In this document: positions 1-8,300 of the stretch, one piece after another
Layout of the letters: each line of letters starts with the position of its first letter
Position numbering within the stretch: position 1 is the stretch's first letter
Virus record (IMG/VR): IMGVR_UViG_3300048686_000727
Span: 1-37,221 of that record
Direction: 5' to 3' (one strand)
DNA from: a virus
DNA length: 37,221 nucleotides
Made by a program: the position numbers and the translations under genes
The notes under the pieces: generated by a model
What the model was told of the DNA's origin: nothing
The model's input: the letters and a program-made list of their open reading frames with translations, nothing else
Database searches by the model: none

Positions 1-180
1 ATAACAATCTGGGTTACCGCAATCCATAGCATGATGCTTATTAAGGCGATGCGGTTGTTTAACAACCGCATCTTTATTTGTAAACCCGTGTACTTTAGCA
101 ATTTTACTTTGTTTTTTAATTGCTACTTCATCACGATATCTACGTAATGACGTTTTTTGTTTTGATTGTTCACCACTCAT
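1..180 (-). CDS. Conserved phage protein with CGNPDC zinc-type motif (C-terminus cut by window edge)
   Basis: The frame opens at ATG 178-180 and is still open at base 1, giving 60 residues of a longer protein. The N-terminus is basic and polar (MSGEQSKQKTSLRRYRDEVA). It is followed by a His/Lys stretch, KQPHRLNKHHAMDCGNPDCY, at residues 41-60. The C-G-N-P-x-C pair looks like the first half of a two-pair zinc site; in small proteins of this type that I recall from phages and bacteria, a second C..C-NPR motif follows. Function is unknown. It starts 2 bases after the stop of the sulfotransferase-like gene, so it is co-transcribed with it. The coding call is firm; the zinc role is inference. Confidence 0.65.
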   Translation of the reverse strand, partial: MSGEQSKQKTSLRRYRDEVAIKKQSKIAKVHGFTNKDAVVKQPHRLNKHHAMDCGNPDCY

Positions 181-182
181 TT

Positions 183-833
183 TTAACTCAAATTATTTTT
201 TACTAATTCTATACCTTCTTTAGTAGCAGTTCTCCAATTATTTAAATTTTCTAAGTTAAAATTTATAATAGGAAATCCTGTAAAATTACTAAGTTTTTCA
301 ATTAAGTTCTGTGTGTCGTTTTTATATAAATCTTTCCATGATACATATAATACATTTGGATAAATTACCTCATTAGTATATAATTTCTGTTCTAGTTTTA
401 ATGATAATTTTCTAAGATTACATTCTTTTTGACTGTACAATCTTGTTTGTAATTTTTCGTCATATGAAAATTTACCTATGTGTGTACAACATATTTCGTC
501 AATATCTTCTAAATCATATGTTATTCTTATAACCTTATCAAAATTAGTTTGCACTAATTTTAAGTCTACAATATGTGAAATTGTGATATATGGTTCAACT
601 GAGTCTACATAAGGCTCTGCTTCAAGAATATATTTTACCTTTTGTTCATCAAATTCACCATTTACAGGCCCGGGCTCTATTGGCATATCCGCTAACATAA
701 AACTATGAGCATTCCCGTGCTTACTAAATTTAATAAGTCTGCTCGACTCCAACTTAGCAAGTGTTAAAAACTGCTGTAGGAAAGAACCACCTGTTCCCGT
801 ACTATAAGTAATAACGATAATATTATTGCTCAT
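183..833 (-). CDS. Sulfotransferase-like / P-loop protein, paralogue 1
   Basis: 216 residues. Residues 5-19 form a hydrophobic strand followed by a Gly-rich turn (IIVITYSTGTGGSFL), as in nucleotide- or PAPS-binding loops. NAH lies at 41-43, a second strand VIRITYDLEDI at about 101-111, and a C-terminal block VLYVSWKDLY (161-170) followed by LNNWRTATKEG (197-207). The same blocks occur in the same order in the gene at 1238-1933, so the two are diverged paralogues lying either side of iscU. The layout resembles small sulfotransferases, with the phosphate loop at the N-terminus and W..L/W-R near the end, but I see no decisive catalytic signature. The start overlaps the end of iscU by 11 bases. 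The product could be a sulfotransferase, kinase-like enzyme or non-enzymatic relative. Confidence 0.5.
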   Translation of the reverse strand: MSNNIIVITYSTGTGGSFLQQFLTLAKLESSRLIKFSKHGNAHSFMLADMPIEPGPVNGEFDEQKVKYILEAEPYVDSVEPYITISHIVDLKLVQTNFDKVIRITYDLEDIDEICCTHIGKFSYDEKLQTRLYSQKECNLRKLSLKLEQKLYTNEVIYPNVLYVSWKDLYKNDTQNLIEKLSNFTGFPIINFNLENLNNWRTATKEGIELVKNNLS

Positions 834-1209
834 TTTTTTTCCTGTAATCTTCTATCGCGGCTTTGATCGCATCCTCTGCGAGAATACTACAGTGGATTTT
901 GACTGGCGGGAGACTGAGTTCTTCTGCAATAGTTGAGTTTTTGAGGGTAGAGGCTTCAGCAAGTGTTTTACCCTTGACCCACTCTGTGACAAGACTGCTT
1001 GAAGCAATTGCCGACCCGCACCCATACGTTTTAAATTTGGCATCTGTTATTACTCCTGATTTAGGGTTTACTTTAATTTGCAATTTCATTACATCACCGC
1101 AGGCGGGTGCACCAACCATACCAGTACCTACATCTTCGTCATCTTTTGCAAAACTACCAACATTTCTAGGATTTTCGTAATGATCGATTACTTGTGCGCT
1201 ATATGCCAT
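823..1209 (-). CDS. iscU: IscU-type iron-sulfur cluster assembly scaffold
   Basis: 128 residues, the full length of bacterial IscU. It is the scaffold on which IscS-derived sulfur and iron are assembled into [2Fe-2S] clusters before transfer to client proteins. The three ligand cysteines are all present: APACGDV (Cys37, with Asp39), YGCGSA (Cys63) and KIHCSIL (Cys106). The LPPVK segment recognised by the HscA chaperone is intact just before Cys106. From memory, the sequence is very close to E. coli and betaproteobacterial IscU along its whole length, including HYENPRNVGSF and the stretch from SSLV to VKGK. This suggests recent acquisition from a beta/gamma host. No iscS, iscA, hscA or hscB is visible nearby, so it would plug into the host system. 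ATG 1207-1209 has AAAAGGAA upstream, and a GATAAATA late-promoter-like site lies 22 bases upstream. Confidence 0.95.
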   Translation of the reverse strand: MAYSAQVIDHYENPRNVGSFAKDDEDVGTGMVGAPACGDVMKLQIKVNPKSGVITDAKFKTYGCGSAIASSSLVTEWVKGKTLAEASTLKNSTIAEELSLPPVKIHCSILAEDAIKAAIEDYRKKNEQ

Positions 1210-1231
1210 AGTGAATTAAATTCCTTTTATA

Positions 1232-1239
1232 TATTTATC
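1232..1239 (-). promoter_or_regulatory. T4-type late promoter-like site (GATAAATA) before iscU
   Basis: On the minus strand the sequence reads TTGATAAATATATAAAAGG. It contains GATAAATA, one base from the T4 late consensus TATAAATA and fitting the NATAAATA form reported for T4-like cyanophages. It lies 22 bases before the iscU ATG. The TGA stop of the preceding gene is built into the octamer. The same octamer recurs before two long-fibre genes (28330-28337 and 35798-35805). Confidence 0.55.
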
Positions 1240-1933
1240 AATGCGTAATGCGTATTTGATTATCATAAACTTCTATGCATTTTTTTGTGCCTATTCTCCA
1301 ATTTTCTAAAAAATCTATACTAAAGTATAAATTTTTGATATCTAAAAAATTAGAAATTTTATCTGCTAAATCATCATAAGGTAGATTTATTAACTTTTCC
1401 CATGAAATATATAGACAATTTACTACATCATGATTCTGATAAATCTGAATATGATCTAGTAGAGCCAATTTTTGTTGTTTATATAAACTCCTAGTAAAAC
1501 TAGCATTTTGATTCAACAAATCTATACCTCGTTTTACAGCATAAACTTTGGCTATGTCTTCAATGTCTTTTTCTTCATAAGTTATAGTAATAACTTTATT
1601 AAATGCTTCTACTAGATATTTTTGGTATTTAGAATGCACCGGGAAAAAATAAGGTTTATTCAATTTGCCCCCTAGCATTTTATTCCACTGTGGGACGATT
1701 TGTAATGACTGTAGAAACTTTAACTGTTCTTCCCATGTCATGTTTATAAAATACATTCCCTGATCAGGATTTTCCCACTCACATTCTTTTAGATTGTCAT
1801 GTGCGTTAGAGTTTTCGCTTAGTCTATATTCTGAAAAATTATATTTGGCATAGGTAATCCATGATGATAAAAAATGACCGCCGGAACCGCCCATATAATT
1901 AATAGGTATTACATCTTCAAATGTTTCCATCAT
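1238..1933 (-). CDS. Sulfotransferase-like / P-loop protein, paralogue 2
   Basis: 231 residues starting with two ATG codons. The Gly-rich loop YMGGSGGHFLSSW spans residues 13-25, NAH is at 43-45, a strand VITITYEEKDIEDIA lies near 114-128, and the C-terminal block LYISWEKL ... LENWRIGTKKC lies near 180-215. All are shared with the gene at 183-833, although overall identity is low. The protein is His/Tyr-rich and soluble, with no signal peptide. Its start overlaps the end of the upstream gene by 17 bases, so it is translated from the same message. Its stop sits inside the iscU late-promoter-like site. Assignment as sulfotransferase-like rests on the N-terminal loop and overall layout and is inference. 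Confidence 0.5.
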   Translation of the reverse strand: MMETFEDVIPINYMGGSGGHFLSSWITYAKYNFSEYRLSENSNAHDNLKECEWENPDQGMYFINMTWEEQLKFLQSLQIVPQWNKMLGGKLNKPYFFPVHSKYQKYLVEAFNKVITITYEEKDIEDIAKVYAVKRGIDLLNQNASFTRSLYKQQKLALLDHIQIYQNHDVVNCLYISWEKLINLPYDDLADKISNFLDIKNLYFSIDFLENWRIGTKKCIEVYDNQIRITH

Positions 1934-2483
1934 CTTGAATTACTATCCATCCCAATTTCAACAAATCTTCTCTAATTTCGTCTGTAACAAAAGATTCGGA
2001 AACAAAATTATTTTTAGTGTATAGATAGTTTTCTTGCTGTTCTTTTGTCATATTACTGTATTCTTCGTCGGATAACTCTCCGCGAATTCCACTACAATAC
2101 CAATCTATATAATCACCTTTTTCAACCATATTAGCAACGATACCACCGGCACTTCGCCAACTAGCACCCCATCGTTTATCAGTCAATATAGGCCATACAT
2201 CATTCTTTACAAAATCATTATTACATATGGCAGCATATAAATTCTGTGCATATGCTTCACTGTTTTTTGCTTTGTCGCAAATCCATTTAGTAGAACGGAG
2301 ATCATACTCCATATTGTTTATTTTCCACTCATCTGTTTCTTCAAGTTCGAGGCGTTGTTGCTCCCAAGACTTATAAAAGTCAATCATTTCTTGCGCTTCT
2401 TCTATTGTAGTTTCACCTTCATCAACACGCTTAAGTTGACATTCAATCTGAAAACTACCTCGTTCTGGACTTTTATTCATCAT
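1917..2483 (-). CDS. Conserved phage protein of unknown function (AxWRSAGGIV motif)
   Basis: 188 residues, acidic and rich in Glu, Trp and Tyr. The N-terminal half is predicted helical (repeated E/Q/L pattern, residues 15-60). The second half carries WPILTDKRWGASWRSAGGIV followed by DYIDWYCSGI, a motif I recall from unknown proteins of T4-like environmental phages. No catalytic signature is recognised. It begins with a double ATG (2478-2483) overlapping the end of the DUF2452 gene by 11 bases, and ends 17 bases inside the next gene. It therefore belongs to one tightly coupled set with its neighbours. Coding is certain from length and context; function is unknown. Confidence 0.75.
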   Translation of the reverse strand: MMNKSPERGSFQIECQLKRVDEGETTIEEAQEMIDFYKSWEQQRLELEETDEWKINNMEYDLRSTKWICDKAKNSEAYAQNLYAAICNNDFVKNDVWPILTDKRWGASWRSAGGIVANMVEKGDYIDWYCSGIRGELSDEEYSNMTKEQQENYLYTKNNFVSESFVTDEIREDLLKLGWIVIQDDGNI

Positions 2484-2949
2484 CTTTAACCTCTATCCAA
2501 GTATAATCACCCATCCATTTAACTCTACATATATACTGATAATTTGCAGGTGCACCAGTGCACCAGTCATTTGGTCCTAGATGACATAATATAGTTCTAT
2601 TTTTATCTGTTTCAAATGCTAACCAATATGTATTTCCATGATAAGTCTGAAAATCATATTTGGCTGCATGAACCATATCAGTAATATCTAATCGTCTTTT
2701 TAAATCTTCAGCCTGTTGTTGTAATACCTTGACAAGGTCCATGATTCTATCATACTCTTGTTGGGCATGTAGTCTGGCTACATTGACCATTATGTCTTTT
2801 TGTTTTTCGACAGGTATTAACTCAAACTTTGGGCCACCCGCTTCAGTAGGATATTGACTTACATTTCTATTAAAAAAATGAATTAATGAGTTGCCAATAT
2901 TAGAATCATAACTGTCTCTACCTTTAGCAGAATTATGTTCCTGAGTCAT
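2473..2949 (-). CDS. DUF2452 domain protein
   Basis: 158 residues from ATG 2947-2949. A longer frame opens at 3027 but would overlap the hydrolase gene by 95 bases, and its extra 26 residues look unlike the family, so the internal ATG is preferred. Features are GNSLIHFFN (residues 20-28), SQYPTEAGGPKFELIPVEKQ (31-50), a helical VARLHAQQEYDRIMDL segment, and the C-terminal core AAKYDFQTYHGNTYWLAF ... LCHLGPNDW ... KWMGDYTWIEV. That core, Y.F....G..YWL.......L..LGP..W, is what I recognise as DUF2452, a family found in phages and bacteria without a known biochemical role. It is co-translated with the cell-wall hydrolase upstream (17-base overlap). Confidence 0.7.
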   Translation of the reverse strand: MTQEHNSAKGRDSYDSNIGNSLIHFFNRNVSQYPTEAGGPKFELIPVEKQKDIMVNVARLHAQQEYDRIMDLVKVLQQQAEDLKRRLDITDMVHAAKYDFQTYHGNTYWLAFETDKNRTILCHLGPNDWCTGAPANYQYICRVKWMGDYTWIEVKDDE

Positions 2950-3514
2950 TTTTTTGTTTCTTTTCCCTAGAGTAGAATATATGATTACCGATTTTTGCGA
3001 CTTGCTTATAGGGCCATGCGGGATCAACTGTTAAATTGTGAAAAAATAATGTAGATTTAGGAACTACATTAGCATATGCATCATTTGCTAAAACATCATA
3101 AGCAATTTTTTCTGCTTGTTTATATCTAGGGCTATTTTTATTTAAAATACCTTTATCCTCACATACCCAACTAAACTGACACAATTTAGTTTTTATTAAC
3201 TCGCCGTCACTATCTACCTTTTTAACAGTAGTTGTTTGATATATTACTTGACATGGATTTTTACCAAACCCATGTTTGACTCTATTCATCACAACTCTAG
3301 CAACTGCGGCTTGCCCTAAAAGTGATTCACTGCCTGCTTCATAGTAAATGTTTTTGGCTAAACATGCAAGTTGTTTTGGATCAATGTGTACTAACTCTTT
3401 TACCTCAATGGGTTCTATTTTTTGAACCTCAGGTGTATATAAATTACTATGGGTTAATACCAAAAGTAAAAAAACAATAAGAGTAACAGTAATGGTTTTG
3501 TAATTTAATGTCAT
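2933..3514 (-). CDS. SleB-type cell wall hydrolase with N-terminal membrane anchor
   Basis: 193 residues. Residues 7-22 are a hydrophobic segment (TITVTLIVFLLLVLTH) after a short basic start. It acts as an uncleaved anchor or signal and places the enzyme in the periplasm. The catalytic domain (about 47-182) matches the Hydrolase_2/SleB family. It carries ACLAKNIYYEAGSES with the presumed catalytic Glu59, GQAAVARVVMNRV (68-79), CQFSWVCED (112-120), TLFFHN (155-160) and the closing NHIFYS (177-182). Such enzymes cleave peptidoglycan glycan strands. The ATG forms an ATGA overlap with the stop of the 608-residue structural gene. It could be the lysis enzyme in signal-arrest form, or a virion-associated lysin, given its place after structural genes. 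No holin or spanin is seen beside it. Confidence 0.85.
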   Translation of the reverse strand: MTLNYKTITVTLIVFLLLVLTHSNLYTPEVQKIEPIEVKELVHIDPKQLACLAKNIYYEAGSESLLGQAAVARVVMNRVKHGFGKNPCQVIYQTTTVKKVDSDGELIKTKLCQFSWVCEDKGILNKNSPRYKQAEKIAYDVLANDAYANVVPKSTLFFHNLTVDPAWPYKQVAKIGNHIFYSREKKQKNDSGT

Positions 3515-5337
3515 AATCCATCCCAGCAGTCACAATTACATAATATCACTTCCTCTATTGCCTCTGCAACACTATAGGAACTATTACTTAAAATATTTCT
3601 GTAATATTGTTGTTGCCCTGGAGGCGGAATATATCCGGGTCCATACGGCGGTCTATTAAGTGTACCTGGGTAAGGCGGAGTGTATGGGATTACTGGTGCC
3701 GGCGGTCTAGGGATATTAGGATCTCCACCTTGGCCAGGGGGTATCCATGGTGGACGAATATCTATAGTTCCATCAGCGCCAGGTTGTGGAGCAGTTGGGT
3801 CAAGTATAATTGGTGCAGTTGGATCGGGAACCACTAGAGTAGCAACAGGAGTATAATCTCCACCTGATATAGGCAGCGTGCCTATTGCCATTAATTCATT
3901 CATATCTTTGTCAGATAACGTATCAGGAATATTATTATCAAGTGTAACGCCCATTAATGCTAGTCGCTTCTGATTTCTACTTTCACGCATTAACCCTACG
4001 CCACTTCTTGCTCCTAAAGAACCCCAATTTGTAATAGCCTCAATTGTTTGTGCATACATATGTGGTTGTGTGTAGCCTGAATATGAAGGCATAAGGTCTA
4101 TAAATGAATATTGTGTTTGCGGAAATCTAGCATAGTCCGGATCTTTTGCCTTCTCAGGCCATTGAGGCGGTAATGCCGGCAATCCAATTGTTCTTGCTCT
4201 TTGTTCAAAAAATAACGAGTTACCACATGAATTCCATGCGTTGTTAAGTATAGAACAATCGGCAGGCCTATTAACTAATATAACATCTTTAATTTCAATA
4301 TTTGCTCTGTTTATATAATCTTGTACAGTAGCATTCATTAACGGCCAACCTGCAGTACCGGGTGGAGTATTCGAAGCAGTAGCAGGGGGATAAACAATAG
4401 CAGTCGGCGGGCATTCGATTGTAATAATCGGAGGTGTGACAGGAGGCTCTGGCGGCAACCCATATTGCATTACAGAAGTTGTGGCCCATTTGACTGGTAC
4501 TCCTGCGTTTGTTAAATAAAGTGCAATGATTCTGCCAAAATTACCGGGTACTTCTCTGTCGTTTCTACTTATGTCGGCTTCGGCTGTGGCGCCTGACCCC
4601 GGTGAGTAAAAATCAATAATAGTACAAATTGGATCCGGGGCACCCTCTCTACCATATCCTCCGCCACCTAAGTGAGCATTAAATCCCCCTTTCAGTACTA
4701 ACTGAACTCCTGTAATTTGATAATACCAATCATCTATTCTAGGTTGAAAATCTTTTACATTTGTTCCGGCGCCAGTAGCGTAATCAACGTATAAATTAGG
4801 ATCATAATTAGGTTGTGCAGGGTCGGGTTGATAGGCAGGATTGGCTGGATTTTCTATGTAGGGTTGTATATTTACTGGATATTTAGATATTAATACTTCC
4901 CCGATCGCTCTTTCCCATGTTATAGCCAAATAATCTTCTCTATAAGTTCTTATTAGCCAGGGTGTTTGTACTGCTAATATTTTTGCTAAAACAGTTTCCC
5001 AGGGAGTAATATATGGCAAACCACTCATACAACCTAAAAAATTAGACATTGTATATGTCTGATAAGGACCGTCTCCTTTGCCTGTTATAAATAATCCCTG
5101 TCTTGATAACTGCAAATCTGCCGGCAATCCACTCACACTATTAACATTGAGGTTTTTCATACTCTCATTGTTAGATGCAATTTGAGCAAATTTTTGTACT
5201 GGTATATTTTGAATATTTTTAATTTGCCTCATGCTGACACTAAATGCACCAGCCGCGCGGGCTAGATTAGGAGGTAAAATACCTTCTAAATATTCACCAA
5301 AAGCCCTATTTTGTAGTTGAGCATTAATAGTTGCCAT
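3511..5337 (-). CDS. Large virion structural protein (608 aa), proline-rich C-terminus
   Basis: 608 residues. An N-terminal part (1-150) contains helices and the block GLFITGKGDGPYQTYTMSNF (81-100) followed by LGCMSGLPYITPW. The centre is rich in Tyr, Asn and Pro. Residues about 495-575 are low-complexity Pro/Gly/Tyr (PPWIPPGQGGDPNIPRPPAP and similar). The tail ends in CNCDCWDGL, an unusual terminal cysteine cluster. No enzyme motif is seen. It begins 2 bases after the stop of the 1161-residue protein and is followed, with an ATGA overlap, by the SleB hydrolase. Composition and position between tail-associated genes indicate a virion protein, probably tail or baseplate associated. The exact role is unknown. 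Confidence 0.7.
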   Translation of the reverse strand: MATINAQLQNRAFGEYLEGILPPNLARAAGAFSVSMRQIKNIQNIPVQKFAQIASNNESMKNLNVNSVSGLPADLQLSRQGLFITGKGDGPYQTYTMSNFLGCMSGLPYITPWETVLAKILAVQTPWLIRTYREDYLAITWERAIGEVLISKYPVNIQPYIENPANPAYQPDPAQPNYDPNLYVDYATGAGTNVKDFQPRIDDWYYQITGVQLVLKGGFNAHLGGGGYGREGAPDPICTIIDFYSPGSGATAEADISRNDREVPGNFGRIIALYLTNAGVPVKWATTSVMQYGLPPEPPVTPPIITIECPPTAIVYPPATASNTPPGTAGWPLMNATVQDYINRANIEIKDVILVNRPADCSILNNAWNSCGNSLFFEQRARTIGLPALPPQWPEKAKDPDYARFPQTQYSFIDLMPSYSGYTQPHMYAQTIEAITNWGSLGARSGVGLMRESRNQKRLALMGVTLDNNIPDTLSDKDMNELMAIGTLPISGGDYTPVATLVVPDPTAPIILDPTAPQPGADGTIDIRPPWIPPGQGGDPNIPRPPAPVIPYTPPYPGTLNRPPYGPGYIPPPGQQQYYRNILSNSSYSVAEAIEEVILCNCDCWDGL

Positions 5338-5339
5338 AA

Positions 5340-8300
5340 TTAGTATCCTTGATAACCTTTACTATCAAAAATCGTTGGGTCAGGCTTTCCTTCGATTTCT
5401 GATGAGCCTGAGCCATCATAACCCTGATAATTTGGTACAGGATTAGAATTGGGGGTAGTTGCTGGAGGATTAGTTGACGGAATAGTTACAGGTTGAACTT
5501 GTGTCGTAGTCGGTACACCTGTATTATTTTGTGTGGTTGGATTAGTTGTAACACCTGTTTTTGCTTGTTGCAAATCTACACCAAATTTAACGGCTGCAGC
5601 CAATAATGATTCTCTCGTATCACCTGGCATCCATTCCTGTTGTCCGGAAAGTTTTCTACCAACTTCTGCTTGAATAAATGGTAAGGTTCTTTCAAAGTCT
5701 GCTTTGTCTTGTAATTGATAATTATCTAATGGAAGTGTACTCTTACCCTGAGAATCTAACCAACCTTTTTCTAATGCTTTTTGACTAGCCCACTGATCCA
5801 CACTAAGCGGCGGCTGCACTGATCCCGGAGCAAGATCGATTCTTACTCCTCCTTCATTTGTGTATGAAGTTGGGATTACATCTCCTGTAATATTATATGC
5901 TTTTGCATATTCTCTTAATAGTTCTTGTTTTGCATCACGTGGTAATGCAAAGTAACCGGTCGTGTCTGGATTATAAGACCCTGTTTTAAAATATTCTAAT
6001 GCAAAATATTCTCTATCATGCACTTGATTTTTAAAGTTTCCAAATTGGTTGTTAGCATTGTAATCCCAGTTTGGATCTTTATATGTTGGTGTTTGTGTAC
6101 CATCACCTGGGCCCACTACTACCTTTCCGGCACCACCCCCCGGTCCTGCAACAAAATCTGAAGCCGGTTGCTGTGCTATGCTATTTGAAGTAACCGATGT
6201 TGTGGGGTAAGTTGTTGCTGCCGACGCAGTACTTGCAGTATAAGGATTAAATGTTTGTACATAAGGTTTATATGCAGGTGCGTTAGGCACAAACCCGCCG
6301 TAACCTCCTTGTGCTGGTGGGGTCGCTGGAACACTTCCAGCGCCATACAGTGGATAATAAATTTTGCTAGGAGGCGCGGGTTCAATGGGTGCATATCCTC
6401 CACTTTGTGAAACTAATGTAGTTGGCACACTATTGCTATTTGGTGTTACTGGAACTAAATCTATAGTTACATTTGTTAGTGCAACGTTATTAAACGGAAT
6501 AAGCGTTGATGTTGCAAACTGCGTAGATGTATAAGGTGGACTATTAGGTGGACTTACAAATGCTGAGGTGCTGCCCAATGCTCGTATGTACAATGCTCTG
6601 GTTGCTTGGTTGAATACTGGTCCCGAAATTAAATCACTGTATTTTATTTTAAACTCTGAGGATCCGTCGGCTACGATAACAACTTCTTCGCCTTGACTTA
6701 ATCTTGTCCATATGGTTGGATTAGTCCATGAAACCCCGGCTCCTGTCAAGCCTGTTGTATTGTTAACAAAAGTTTGATACTCTGCCGGTGTTAGTGGGGT
6801 GGTTCTAGAAGGTGGGCTATCTAATTTAATAACACACGCAAATCTACCCCATGGAGTGATGTTAGTGTTTAATGCAAATGTTGTCGTATTTTTTGGTATT
6901 ACGAACGCATTTTTTGTAAAGGTAAATGTCTGACTCAGTGGAGGTATGCCTAAATTTAAATTAGCATATAAAGACCAGTCGGCAACAATAGTAGGGCTAA
7001 CGTTAGCAGCAGGAGTGCTAGAACTTGTGGTTGTTGATCCGGGCACTGTCGCATTTGAAACAAAAACATCTCCACCGTCGTAAGTGTACAACGAACAAAG
7101 GAAGGGATAATTTGCAGATACTGCTGATTTTTTAGTTGCTGAGAATGTTAGTAAATACCACCCATTACCTTTAGATTCAACCGTAATAGTTGGATTTACA
7201 TCATAATATATAGCATTGCCGTTAATATCAGTACTGGCACCTTTTTGCAATACGGCACCGGTCGATAAATCAACGTGGGCAGTTACTGTTTGACCATTAA
7301 AAATATTATTCGGAGAATTACTAAAACCTATGATTACTTTAGATGCAAATCCTGCTTTAGCAAGAACAGACCATGTTTCAGGAGTATTAATAGCAGATGA
7401 AGTTCGTTGATAATACATACCGCGATAAGCAAAATTATTATTGCTTCCGGTAAAATGTAATCTCCATGCGGGATTTCCTGAAGGATCTGTAACACCTGTA
7501 CCAGTGGGTTGAATTGTTAATGTTGCAGTTTGTGTTTGGAACGAAGGTAAGATCGATGGTGCTGTTGATGTTTGTCCACCTTCTGGAGTAGGCGTAAATC
7601 TAGGTGGAGTTAATCCTACAGAATTATATATAGGAACAGTCATACTCTGATAACTATTAGGAAATATTTTTTCAATATTCAATAGATCAGCAAGAGATTC
7701 TAGATTTTGAGTTACACAACCGAGTGATATTAAAGTTTCTCTTAATGCAGGGCCTACAATAATTTGAAATGCATTATAAATTTTTACTTCTTGTGCTTTT
7801 GTGGGGGTAACTACTCTACTTAACAAATCACTTAGTTCAGTAGTTTCCATTCCTGAACCTATTAATGCTAGTGTTATTGATTTATTAATTGCATTATTTT
7901 TTTCTAAAGTAAAAAGCAAATTAGAAGGTAAACCAAACGAATCCATATAGGTAAAATCTATAGCATTACCTAAGTTCACTATATCTTGCCCAAATGTTTG
8001 AGTTGCAAGATTAACACCTGCAATGTCAGCAGAAGTCAAATCATCTTGATTACTATATGTACCTTTTAAGAAGTACCTAGCATTTGAAAAACTTAAAATT
8101 ATTTCGTTACTTTGTTGTATAAATCCATACGCTTCATTAAATGAGCCTAAGAAGTCTTTATATTCAGGCAGACCTTGATTAAAATTAAAATCATTGTACG
8201 CTTGTAGCGCCCATAAACGACAAAAGGCCCATTGAGTTACTGGATTAGGATGTTTGTAAAGTGATCCTCCCCAATAAGGAGCACCTTCCCAAACATATGG

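Noticed and set aside
852-1043. Second minus-strand frame inside iscU
   Set aside because: It is a shadow frame fully inside a well-conserved gene, with no family resemblance.
2473-3027. Longer start for the DUF2452 gene at 3027
   Set aside because: The extra 26 residues do not look like the family and would overlap the hydrolase by 95 bases; ATG 2947-2949 fits better.
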